Source of the DNA: an uncultured Bacteroidia bacterium
GTDB lineage: Bacteria > Bacteroidota > Bacteroidia > Bacteroidales > UBA932
Reading direction: 5' to 3'
Assembly: GCA_902785785.1 (NCBI GenBank)
Contig: CADAAA010000001.1
Coordinates: 310,001-374,000, forward strand
DNA length: 64,000 nt
Numbering within the stretch: the stretch's first letter is position 1; each line of letters starts with the position of its first letter. Shown piece by piece: positions 1 through 6,951 of this stretch. A model generated the notes under the pieces. It saw only the letters and a list, made by a program, of their open reading frames with translations, ran no database searches and was not told the origin of the DNA. Made by a program: the position numbers and the translations under genes.

Positions 1-1869
1 TACGGTCATCCGGTTGCCGGAGTGGTACACCCACCCTCCGTAGATCTCGAAACGTTCGCTGAACTTGTGCGTTGCCGTGATGTTGAACTTGTGGCGGTTG
101 TCGTTACGGTCGCGATACCATCGGTCGCTGAACTCCGGGAAGAATCGTTCGGACCAGGACAGTGTATACGCCACATCCACCTGAGTCTTTTCGTTCTCCC
201 ATCCGTAAGCCACTTCCGCACCGTAGGCACGGCCCCGGCCTTCGGTGAAAGCGCTTTCCCAGCGGTCCACCGGCGGATAGATCGCCGCCGGACCCGAATA
301 CTCGTAGATATGCTCCATCGTCTTCCAGAATCCTTCGATGTCCAGATGCATGCCGTGCGGCAGGCGCGTGTATACGCCTGCTGCCGCCTGCTGCGAGTGC
401 ATCGGACGAATGCTGGCAGTTGTAGGCAGCCAGAGATAGGTCGGCAGGTCCACGTAGGTGGTCTGGAGCCTGTGCTCGAACTGGTTCATCAGGGTGTATG
501 ACGCCTTCAGAGCGACCACGTCCGAGGCATCATAGCGCAGCGCGACGCGCGGCTCAGGCAGCGCATAGGCTTTTCCCTTTACAAGGAAAAGCGCCGCGCG
601 CACGCCGACATTCGCCGTCAGGCCGCGCAGCAGCGTCATCTCGTCCTCGACATATATCGAGGGCTCCTCTCCGCTGTAGCGGCTTCCGATAGCCCAGTTG
701 GAGATCTCCTCCGAAGTCTTGCCGGTCTCTGACCATTGACGGAGCGACCGGTCAGGCATGTAGAGATGATGCTCGATTGAAGCTCCGAAGCGTATGTGGT
801 GCGTCCTGGACGGCTCCCAGTCGAAGTCGGCTCCCAGCCTGATGCCGTGAATGCCCGAAAGATCTGACTCTTCCATGCAGGAATATACGTCATTGCTCCC
901 GTTCCAGCTCCAGAAACGCGATCCGTACTTCACCTTGGACAGGTTGAACGAATAGTACAGGCCCAGTCGGGAAGCCAGCTTGTCCGAAAAAGTATGGTTC
1001 AGTGTGAGTCCGGCTGTGGTCGATCCCCAGGCCAACACCCCGTCGAGGCTGTCATCGCCGATATGGACCACGCCGCCATCGTCATCACTGCTCTGCTGAT
1101 CGTTTCCGCCTCTGAGACGATCCATCCCGTTGAACAGGCGGAAGCGCAGCACGTCATGGTTGGACAGATGGTGCGTAATGCCCAGGTTCAGGTCCCAGAA
1201 GGCATAGTGCCCGCGGGTCTTTTCCCCATGTTTGGCATCTTTATGGTTCACGTATGCGAGGGCAGGAATGGTGACAGTGTCCATCCACGTCCGCCGGAGA
1301 CCGAACTGGAACGAAGTCTTGCCGCGCACAAGCGGGCCCTCGTACTGCAGCCGGCCGTCTATCAGTCCGATCGAGAACGATCCGTGATAGTCATACAGGT
1401 CGCCGTCTCTGGTGGTGACATCCACTACCGAAGACAGTCGGCCGCCGTAACGCGCAGGGAAACCGCTCTTGTAGAAGTCCACTCCGTCGACCACATCCGA
1501 GTTGAACGCGGAGAACAGTCCTATGAGATGGCCTGTATTGTATATCGACGAACCGTCCAGAAGGAACAGGTTGTCCCCACCTGTGCCGCCGTGGACGAAC
1601 AGGCCGGACATGAGCTCCGTCCCGGAGGCGACGCCCGGCAGTAGCTGCAGGGTCTTGATGAGGTCGGGGGTGCTGAACACGGCGAAGCCCTTGTTCAGCT
1701 CCTCCCCGCTGAGCCGCGTGAGGCCTGTCTGTGTCCGCATCACCGTCCTGAGACGGTCCGCGGACACCCTTGAAGCCGTCAGCGTGTCCTGCAGCTCCTG
1801 GGCCTGAACAGTCGCAGCGGCAAGAACTGCCGCCGCGACTGCCAAAAGCCACTTTTTAGAAATATTCAT
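1..1869 (-). CDS. TonB-dependent receptor, 3' end cut by window edge
   Basis: Outer-membrane, TonB-energised uptake channel; substrate unknown. Reading leftwards from ATG at 1869, 623 codons stay open to the window edge. A signal peptide (MNISKKWLLAVAAAVLAAAT, then VQAQ) is followed almost directly by a plug domain (roughly residues 35-155, with a DGSSIYNTGHL stretch and ARYGGRLSSVVDV, typical of the plug's C-terminal part), then beta-barrel strands. There is no carboxypeptidase-like or STN domain before the plug. The barrel C-terminus lies outside the window. The small lipoprotein gene at 1879 ends 9 nt before this start on the same strand, so the two are probably co-transcribed. Family assignment is firm; the ligand cannot be deduced. 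Confidence 0.9.
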   Translation of the reverse strand, partial: MNISKKWLLAVAAAVLAAATVQAQELQDTLTASRVSADRLRTVMRTQTGLTRLSGEELNKGFAVFSTPDLIKTLQLLPGVASGTELMSGLFVHGGTGGDNLFLLDGSSIYNTGHLIGLFSAFNSDVVDGVDFYKSGFPARYGGRLSSVVDVTTRDGDLYDYHGSFSIGLIDGRLQYEGPLVRGKTSFQFGLRRTWMDTVTIPALAYVNHKDAKHGEKTRGHYAFWDLNLGITHHLSNHDVLRFRLFNGMDRLRGGNDQQSSDDDGGVVHIGDDSLDGVLAWGSTTAGLTLNHTFSDKLASRLGLYYSFNLSKVKYGSRFWSWNGSNDVYSCMEESDLSGIHGIRLGADFDWEPSRTHHIRFGASIEHHLYMPDRSLRQWSETGKTSEEISNWAIGSRYSGEEPSIYVEDEMTLLRGLTANVGVRAALFLVKGKAYALPEPRVALRYDASDVVALKASYTLMNQFEHRLQTTYVDLPTYLWLPTTASIRPMHSQQAAAGVYTRLPHGMHLDIEGFWKTMEHIYEYSGPAAIYPPVDRWESAFTEGRGRAYGAEVAYGWENEKTQVDVAYTLSWSERFFPEFSDRWYRDRNDNRHKFNITATHKFSERFEIYGGWVYHSGNRMTV

Positions 1870-1878
1870 ACGAAACGT

Positions 1879-2322
1879 CTATTCTGCCAGCCGATAGTGC
1901 TCGTCGGTGATTGAAATGGAAAAAACCTTGGTTCCTGAGAGCCATTCTATTGAATAGGCAATCATTGAAAGTGGACTTAACGGATCGGTGCTTTTTTCTC
2001 CATCCTTTACATGGTATTTCAATTCTTTTCCATCATCAAATATTATGGAGCACGAGGAGAAAGTCCCGACTCCATGATCCACTCGATGAGTGAAGTAGGT
2101 TACACCTCCTGCAGGGATGTCCGCGGAGAGGAACTCCTTCTCTTCCCATTGATTGCCATGCAATTTACTCGCAGACATTTTCAGATGTAGGGAATGCTGA
2201 GTATCATTATAATACCTATACTCAACAGGAAAGTTAAAGTCCTCTCCGATATCTTCATGTACTGTGCACCCATCAATTAAAGGAGCCAGTGCAATCATCA
2301 TCAATAAAACCAGACGTTTCAT
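1879..2322 (-). CDS. small lipoprotein, unknown function
   Basis: Predicted lipoprotein of 147 residues: MKRLVLLMMIALAPLIDGC gives a signal peptide with lipobox cysteine, so the mature protein is lipid-anchored in the envelope. The rest is rich in beta-strand-like sequence; I recognise no family. A TTG codon at 2331 would add three residues (MKN) and matches in position the ATG used by the barrel gene at 4984; I chose the ATG at 2322. It sits between the metallopeptidase lipoprotein upstream and the TonB receptor downstream on the same strand, so it may be an accessory of either. The gene is AT-rich compared with the receptor. Confidence 0.75.
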   Translation of the reverse strand: MKRLVLLMMIALAPLIDGCTVHEDIGEDFNFPVEYRYYNDTQHSLHLKMSASKLHGNQWEEKEFLSADIPAGGVTYFTHRVDHGVGTFSSCSIIFDDGKELKYHVKDGEKSTDPLSPLSMIAYSIEWLSGTKVFSISITDEHYRLAE

Positions 2323-2386
2323 ATTCTTCAAGTTTTACGGATTAGCGTTATACTAATAGATGTATAATAATAGTAATGATGCATTG

Positions 2387-4027
2387 CTAATTAGGGTTTA
2401 TAAAGTCATCAACACTATTAGTCACATATAATTCAAACAAAGTGTCTATATCTGAGTCTGTAACACCCACTGGTTCTGACCATTTAACTTTGGTTTTTAA
2501 GTTTGAGAGGGTGTATGTGTTATTGCTCAGAATACCGCTTAACTGCAATCCAGTATAACCACTAACACTATCGTCTGGTAATGATGAACAATTAGGAATA
2601 GTATTATCTAAATGCTGATTATAGTCATCGTATAAATCGAGGAAAATAGGGGTATATTCGATGCTGTTTCCACTGCTTGTGCCAGGCCATTCTTTTTCGT
2701 ATACATTATAATAAATAAAACCATCAGTATTCTGGCTCCCATATTCTTTATTGTATGCAATAAGTCCCGAGAATAACGCCCAGCTTTCTTTTACCGCTGT
2801 GCTGTAACTACCATAATCGTTATCGTTATGTGAATAATGAGCCGAGTGCCCTAGTTCATGCGCTATAACATAATACATTTTATCTATACTATGTAAACTA
2901 CCAAATATATCGTAAATCCAGGATTCAATATGATACCCCATTGCATTGGCATTGGTAAACACACTTGGATATGAATTACTCGTATCATGCTGACATATCT
3001 TCAGTTTGTTATTGAAAGCTGGCCGGAGTATTCCTTCGATATCCTTGAAATAAAACGTATATGCCGCTCTCTGGGTTGCCGCATAACGAACATTCTTTTC
3101 ATGGGTTGTTCCAATCTCAGGGAACCATGAGGTGCTTAACGTTGGACCGTCAAAGGTTGCTTGCCCTGTAAGGCCGTCCCTGATGTCCCAGTCATTGGAT
3201 TCCCAAATGATTTTATACGTTACAGAGCTGTTGAATGACGCTAGTGTGAATCGGCCTTCATTGTCTGTCAGGCCTTCCTTTACTTTCAGCAAGTGAGTGG
3301 CACGGACTCTCACCCCAGGGACAGGAGTCATGGCGTTGTGTACATTGTCGTATGCACGGATCCTTCCACTGGGCGTCCAGGAGGCCTTTGTTTCCGGGAA
3401 GTATTCGTTTCCGGTGATACGATAGGCTTCTTTCAGGAGAGCGTCATAGGCATGAGCCGGAATTCCATACTGTTCTTCCGACTTGGTAGTGTATGCCTCG
3501 TCATAGTCCGGGATATATGCCTTTATGAGGATTTCTGCTTCAACCGGAACAGTTTTTTCAAGCTCTCTCCAACGCTCTACAGGCACAACGGTATATTGGA
3601 ATGTCGGAAGATCCTCCGGAATGGAAGGGTCGTGATAGCTTGAGCCACCGACAACTACCTTGCGGTCTAACGGGGTTTCACTCAGGAAAACGTAGGGCTT
3701 GATGTTACGGAGAATATCCTGCTCTTCGATAGACTTTGGATAGAATCGGACATAATAATGAGTCGGCTGGATATCTTTCGGATCAATCTCTGATTTCGTC
3801 TGGGCCGGAAGATTCTCGTAAGCCTTTAAAAGGTTCTCTATCGAGTATGGAATGTCGATGGCATCTCCAAGGACAGTCTGTCCTTCAGTGGTGATAAACT
3901 CGTTGTCTGATTCAATTACTGTTCCGATCTGATTAGGATCAAGTATAGGGTCATCTATGGTCTGACAGGCAACCATACTGACTGCGATGGCAAAGTACAT
4001 AACCTTGCGGAAATTTGAGTGTTTCAT
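2387..4027 (-). CDS. lipoprotein zinc metallopeptidase (metzincin-like)
   Basis: 546-residue predicted secreted lipoprotein; lipobox at VSMVAC near residue 21. A carboxypeptidase-regulatory-like fold is suggested around residues 215-275 (PVPGVRVRATHL followed by TDNEGRFTLASF). The catalytic candidate is HELGHSAHYSH at residues 390-400: HExxH plus a third His at the metzincin spacing, but the usual Gly at the eighth position is His. The motif is preceded by hydrophobic YYVIA, as expected for an active-site helix. What it cuts is unknown. It is AT-rich compared with flanking genes, a possible sign of transfer. It lies upstream of the small lipoprotein and TonB receptor on the same strand, separated by 64 nt. 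Confidence 0.75.
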   Translation of the reverse strand: MKHSNFRKVMYFAIAVSMVACQTIDDPILDPNQIGTVIESDNEFITTEGQTVLGDAIDIPYSIENLLKAYENLPAQTKSEIDPKDIQPTHYYVRFYPKSIEEQDILRNIKPYVFLSETPLDRKVVVGGSSYHDPSIPEDLPTFQYTVVPVERWRELEKTVPVEAEILIKAYIPDYDEAYTTKSEEQYGIPAHAYDALLKEAYRITGNEYFPETKASWTPSGRIRAYDNVHNAMTPVPGVRVRATHLLKVKEGLTDNEGRFTLASFNSSVTYKIIWESNDWDIRDGLTGQATFDGPTLSTSWFPEIGTTHEKNVRYAATQRAAYTFYFKDIEGILRPAFNNKLKICQHDTSNSYPSVFTNANAMGYHIESWIYDIFGSLHSIDKMYYVIAHELGHSAHYSHNDNDYGSYSTAVKESWALFSGLIAYNKEYGSQNTDGFIYYNVYEKEWPGTSSGNSIEYTPIFLDLYDDYNQHLDNTIPNCSSLPDDSVSGYTGLQLSGILSNNTYTLSNLKTKVKWSEPVGVTDSDIDTLFELYVTNSVDDFINPN

Positions 4028-4095
4028 TGTTTATAACTGTTTTAAGGTGATTAATAACTGAATCATCTGGTGTATTCAGTCCCGGGCTCTGATAA

Positions 4096-4325
4096 TATGT
4101 CGGACTAGCTTACGTCTAGGCCATCAAGAAGCCGACCGAAGACTATGAGATAAACTGGGACTACAACTTCTAAGGAGACATTGGATACCGCTTTCAGAAG
4201 CAATAAGGGTTCACCTTCGGCTCGGGGATAAAGCCCAATTGCATATTCAGCAACGGAAAGCCCGATGTGAGATTTTTCCCCTATCTCAGTCTCGGATTGT
4301 CATTTGATGGCATCAGAAAAGCACC
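4096..4325 (+). pseudogene. decayed outer-membrane beta-barrel fragment (C-terminal end)
   Basis: One plus-strand frame reads like the last strands of a Bacteroidales barrel protein, ...DYEINWDYNF*GDIGYRFQ and then GFTFGSGIKP...FFPYLSLGLSF, but is interrupted by TAG at 4117, TAA at 4171 and TAA at 4204. All three stops sit in one frame with no shift needed, and two replace positions where Tyr (TAC/TAT) or Lys (AAG) would fit. The terminal aromatic after GLS is a usual barrel C-terminus, but here the frame continues. No start codon, signal peptide or N-terminal barrel is left. It occupies most of the 357-nt gap between 4027 and 4385; I see no other gene there. Confidence 0.6.
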
Positions 4326-4384
4326 AGATCATTCCGTCGGTATCTCGATCAAGTCGGATTCTGTCCCAACTTGGCCACACAATA

Positions 4385-4984
4385 CTAGAACACCCAGCCG
4401 AGGCGGATACCCTTGCTGGAAAATTCGTGATCGAAGAAGCCGCCTCTCTGGGATCTTTCCTCGAAACCTTTTATACCGAAATTGTGGATATAACGCAGAT
4501 CCACTCCGACCCTCAAATGACGGCCGATCTGTAATCCAGCCTGAGGCGAGAGAATGACTCCGGTTGCACTTTTGAAGTCATCTGCAAATAACTCTCTCTC
4601 GAACAACATCGATGTCCCGGCACCGATGCCGGCATAGATCTTCGATTTTGTTCCAAGAGGTATATTGCGGTATGCGGACATGATAAGCGATGGATTGATG
4701 AAATCAAGGTTGTACGCACTATGGTGCCTGCGCCGTCCTCCCTGCAGGGAGAAGGAGAGAGCCAGATCGTATGTGGACTCCAGGCCCCAGTGGTATGCTG
4801 CGTCGACAGCCCAGCCAAGGTCGCGATACGAAGTTTCATTTGTAGCCAGCAGCCACTTATATACATCTGTCCCTGCCCTAATCTCATACTTATCAAAACT
4901 TTTTGACTGCGCGGTGCTTACAGTACTCACCATTGGTAGCAAAGCAATTAGAATCAAAATGAAAGGACGTTTCATATTCTTCAT
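4385..4984 (-). CDS. outer-membrane beta-barrel protein (OmpX/PF13568-like)
   Basis: 199-residue small beta-barrel. The ATG at 4984 is chosen because MKNMKRPFILILIALLPM begins a clear signal peptide ending near STAQS; the open frame continues upstream but would place charged sequence before it. The mature part alternates hydrophobic and polar residues in short strands (YAGIGAGTSMLF, VGVDLRYIHNFG) and ends GIRLGWVF, with the terminal Phe typical of BAM substrates. It is transcribed divergently from the ECF sigma gene at 5109, and its upstream region carries the same bipartite element as the sigma gene, so it is a good candidate for a direct member of that regulon. Function beyond barrel is unknown. 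Confidence 0.8.
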   Translation of the reverse strand: MKNMKRPFILILIALLPMVSTVSTAQSKSFDKYEIRAGTDVYKWLLATNETSYRDLGWAVDAAYHWGLESTYDLALSFSLQGGRRRHHSAYNLDFINPSLIMSAYRNIPLGTKSKIYAGIGAGTSMLFERELFADDFKSATGVILSPQAGLQIGRHLRVGVDLRYIHNFGIKGFEERSQRGGFFDHEFSSKGIRLGWVF

Positions 4985-5001
4985 TGGTTTCGTTTTACCA
5001 T

Positions 5002-5032
5002 ATAAACACACGCCAAGGGCAAATCTTTCCGA
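5002..5032 (-). promoter_or_regulatory. candidate ECF-type promoter for the beta-barrel gene
   Basis: On the minus strand TCGGAAA (5032-5026), 17 nt, TGTTTAT (5008-5002), ending 17 nt before the ATG at 4984. The identical two boxes with identical spacing occur in the opposite direction before the sigma gene. A longer match, TACCATATAAACACAC (4996-5011, plus strand), differs by one base from 59993-60008 before the second sigma gene. The box shape resembles an ECF promoter, but I cannot assign the recognising sigma. Confidence 0.5.
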
Positions 5033-5054
5033 CAATGATGAAAAATGCTATTAT

Positions 5055-5074
5055 TTTCCGATATTAGTCGGAAA
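5055..5074. repeat. perfect 7-bp inverted repeat between divergent genes
   Basis: TTTCCGA (5055-5061) and TCGGAAA (5068-5074) form a perfect inverted repeat with a 6-nt spacer. A further TTTCCGA lies at 5026-5032. The right arm is also the upstream box of the proposed sigma promoter. It could be an operator or just two oppositely oriented promoter boxes. Confidence 0.5.
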
Positions 5075-5098
5075 GGTTTTGCCATCTTCAGTGTTTAT
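5068..5098 (+). promoter_or_regulatory. candidate autoregulated ECF promoter of the sigma gene
   Basis: TCGGAAA (5068-5074), 17 nt, TGTTTAT (5092-5098). It matches exactly the element reading the other way towards 4984. The downstream box is only 10 nt from the chosen GTG start, implying a very short leader, which is a point against it or against the start. Confidence 0.45.
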
Positions 5099-5108
5099 TT
5101 ACCAGAGT

Positions 5109-5660
5109 GTGAGTACAGAGGTTCAAACACACGAGAGAGAGTTGGCGGCTTTGTGCTCAAGAGGAGACGAGGCTGCCAGGAGAACTGTGTACGAACTGTA
5201 CTCGGGGTGGATATTGTGTATATGTCGAAGGTATATGCCTGACACTCAGGATGCCGAGGACTTGACACATGACGCGTTCATGAAGATTTTCGACAAGATC
5301 GGGAAGTTCCGTTATAGCGGCAAAGGGTCGCTGAAGGCATGGATGTCGAGGCTGACGGTGAATATGGCATTGAACAGGTTGAGAGATGAGAAGAAGATGG
5401 AGTCGCTGGATATCGCCGACGTCCCGGAGCCTACCGAAGAAGAGGCCAAGGATATCCCGCTCGACGTTCTTGTCTCGCTGATATCCTCTCTGCCGCCTCA
5501 GAGAAGGGCGGTGTTCAACATGTTCTGCATTGATGATTGGTCTCATGCAGAGATTGCGAAAGAGCTTGGAATCTCTGAGAACGCCTCTACCATCACTCTT
5601 CTCAAGGCCAGGAGGGAACTTGCCGCGAAAATCAAAGAATGGATAAAGGACAACGCATGA
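5109..5660 (+). CDS. ECF RNA polymerase sigma factor (module A)
   Basis: 183-residue sigma-70 family ECF factor that would direct RNA polymerase to envelope-response promoters. Region 2 is visible at roughly residues 22-90 (YELYSGW, DAEDLTHDAFMKIF, KGSLKAWMSRLTVNMALN), region 4 at about 125-180 (LPPQRRAVFNMF, SHAEIAKELGISENAS). The frame is open far upstream into the divergent gene but has no good ATG; GTG at 5109 gives MSTEVQTHERE, a normal ECF length. Its stop overlaps the next ATG as ATGA (5657-5660), implying translational coupling with the membrane-spanning partner. It is paralogous to the sigma at 59408-59968, with the same partner arrangement. Confidence 0.88.
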   Translation: MSTEVQTHERELAALCSRGDEAARRTVYELYSGWILCICRRYMPDTQDAEDLTHDAFMKIFDKIGKFRYSGKGSLKAWMSRLTVNMALNRLRDEKKMESLDIADVPEPTEEEAKDIPLDVLVSLISSLPPQRRAVFNMFCIDDWSHAEIAKELGISENASTITLLKARRELAAKIKEWIKDNA

Positions 5661-6829
5661 AAGACTGGACTGACATAGTATCTTCGAGGTTGAAGGATGC
5701 TTCCGGTGAGATGCCCAACGGAAGTTGGGAGACCCTTGCCTCAGACATTGCCGCCAGAAGCAGACGCAGGCGCATCTTCGGCTGGTCCGGAGCCTCTGCC
5801 GCGGCTGCCGCACTCGCTTTGTTGCTCCTTATTCCAGACAATGCCCCTACAACACCGGAACCGGTGCAGATAATTGCCGAGCAGAAGAACAGCACAGAGG
5901 AGATTCGGGAGGATGAACGCATTGAAAGTCAGATAGAATCGGCTAAGCCATTGATTGCAGAGGCAAACGCCACCAAAAGGAGCCCTGTCACGACGGAGCC
6001 ACCTGTCAATACGGAATCAGAAGAAGTCCCGGCGATAGTAGAACCTGCCAAAGCGAATACGGTAATTGAGCAGCCTGGCAAAGATACTCCTGCCCAAAAT
6101 GATTCCGACGAAGTCAACGAGCCTGTCACGCAGGAGGAGAAAGAGGTTTCAGACATACCGGATGAAGAGAACGATGTATGGGCGGTGCTCACCCGGGAAG
6201 ACGTACCTGAAAGGACAAGAAAACCGCTTTTGATAGGTGCATCAGGTAGTTATGGAGTGGTTGATGATGGCCCGAATGCTCTGACCCGACTGCTGGGTAT
6301 CTCATATTCATTTGAAGAAGATATAAATCATATATATGAAGTCATCTATAACCATCTTCCACCCTTGAAATTCGGGTTTTCAATAGGATACCCGCTCGGT
6401 GGGAAGTTGACTCTGAGTTCAGGTCTTGACCTGCTGATCTTCAAAAGTACCGTAACGAGAAAAGAAGAGCGGGCAATGCAAACTGCCTCCTATCTCAGCG
6501 TTCCGTTGCGATTCGACTATCAGCTCGTCTCCGTAGAACACTTCTCCGCATACGCCGGAGTCGGAGTTCAGGCGGACAGGTGCATTGCTGCCAATCTTGA
6601 TGGACAGCCCCTCAAGGATGACAGGATTAATCTCTCCGCCGGAGGGCAATTCAGGATTCAATATGACTTCGCGCCATGGGCCGGCCTATATCTGCAACCG
6701 GAGTTGTATCATTATTTCTTGCCGGATCATCCGGCAATCAAGACCTTCAGAACTTCAAATCCGACCATGCTCTCGGTCTCTGCCGGCCTGAGGTTTAAGC
6801 TGGGGGAATCATCGGGCTTCAGAAACTGA
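5657..6829 (+). CDS. dual-membrane-spanning anti-sigma-like protein with C-terminal beta-barrel (module A)
   Basis: 390 residues. Residues 1-39 form a short cytoplasmic head (MKDWTDIVSSRL...) ending in RSRRRR; 40-60 are one hydrophobic helix (ASAAAAALALLLLIP); about 61-190 are a disordered Glu/Pro/Thr/Val-rich linker; about 195-390 are beta-barrel strands of the PF13568-like type. The head, inner-membrane helix, periplasm-length linker and outer-membrane barrel in one chain match the Dma family reported from Bacteroides thetaiotaomicron, where such proteins hold the cognate ECF sigma and sense the outer membrane. It overlaps the sigma gene by 4 nt. The head begins like that of the second copy (MK-W--I---L). 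An ATG at 5639 would add six residues but breaks the ATGA coupling. The function is inferred from architecture. Confidence 0.8.
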   Translation: MKDWTDIVSSRLKDASGEMPNGSWETLASDIAARSRRRRIFGWSGASAAAAALALLLLIPDNAPTTPEPVQIIAEQKNSTEEIREDERIESQIESAKPLIAEANATKRSPVTTEPPVNTESEEVPAIVEPAKANTVIEQPGKDTPAQNDSDEVNEPVTQEEKEVSDIPDEENDVWAVLTREDVPERTRKPLLIGASGSYGVVDDGPNALTRLLGISYSFEEDINHIYEVIYNHLPPLKFGFSIGYPLGGKLTLSSGLDLLIFKSTVTRKEERAMQTASYLSVPLRFDYQLVSVEHFSAYAGVGVQADRCIAANLDGQPLKDDRINLSAGGQFRIQYDFAPWAGLYLQPELYHYFLPDHPAIKTFRTSNPTMLSVSAGLRFKLGESSGFRN

Positions 6830-6840
6830 TGCGGTAGCTT

Positions 6841-6869
6841 TTAACCTTCGGCAAAAAGCCGAAGGTTAA
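6841..6869. terminator. hairpin terminator, first of a tandem pair
   Basis: Perfect 12-bp arms TTAACCTTCGGC / GCCGAAGGTTAA around AAAAA, followed by TTTTTT at 6874-6879. It lies 11 nt after the stop of the anti-sigma-like gene, between convergent genes. Confidence 0.75.
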
Positions 6870-6892
6870 CGCGTTTTTTGCCGTTTTCCTTG

Positions 6893-6921
6893 TTAACCTT
6901 CGGCATTTTGCCGAAGGTTAA
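6893..6921. terminator. hairpin terminator, second of a tandem pair
   Basis: The same 12-bp arms as the hairpin at 6841, with loop ATTTT. It is probably bidirectional, serving the LysM gene on the minus strand. Confidence 0.65.
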
Positions 6922-6927
6922 ACGAGT

Positions 6928-6939
6928 GGGGGGGGGGGG
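6928..6939. repeat. poly-G tract of 12
   Basis: An uninterrupted run of twelve G, intergenic, 12 nt beyond the stop codon of the LysM gene. It is slippage-prone, but no promoter or start depends on it here. Confidence 0.9.
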
Positions 6940-6951
6940 ATATAGGAAGCG

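Noticed and set aside
4117-4206. TAG/TAA codons inside a barrel-like frame taken as recoding
   Set aside because: All other genes use these stops normally; loss of start and N-terminus makes decay simpler.
6928-6939. G12 as a phase-variation switch
   Set aside because: It lies downstream of stop codons of both convergent genes, so length changes would not alter a reading frame or promoter.
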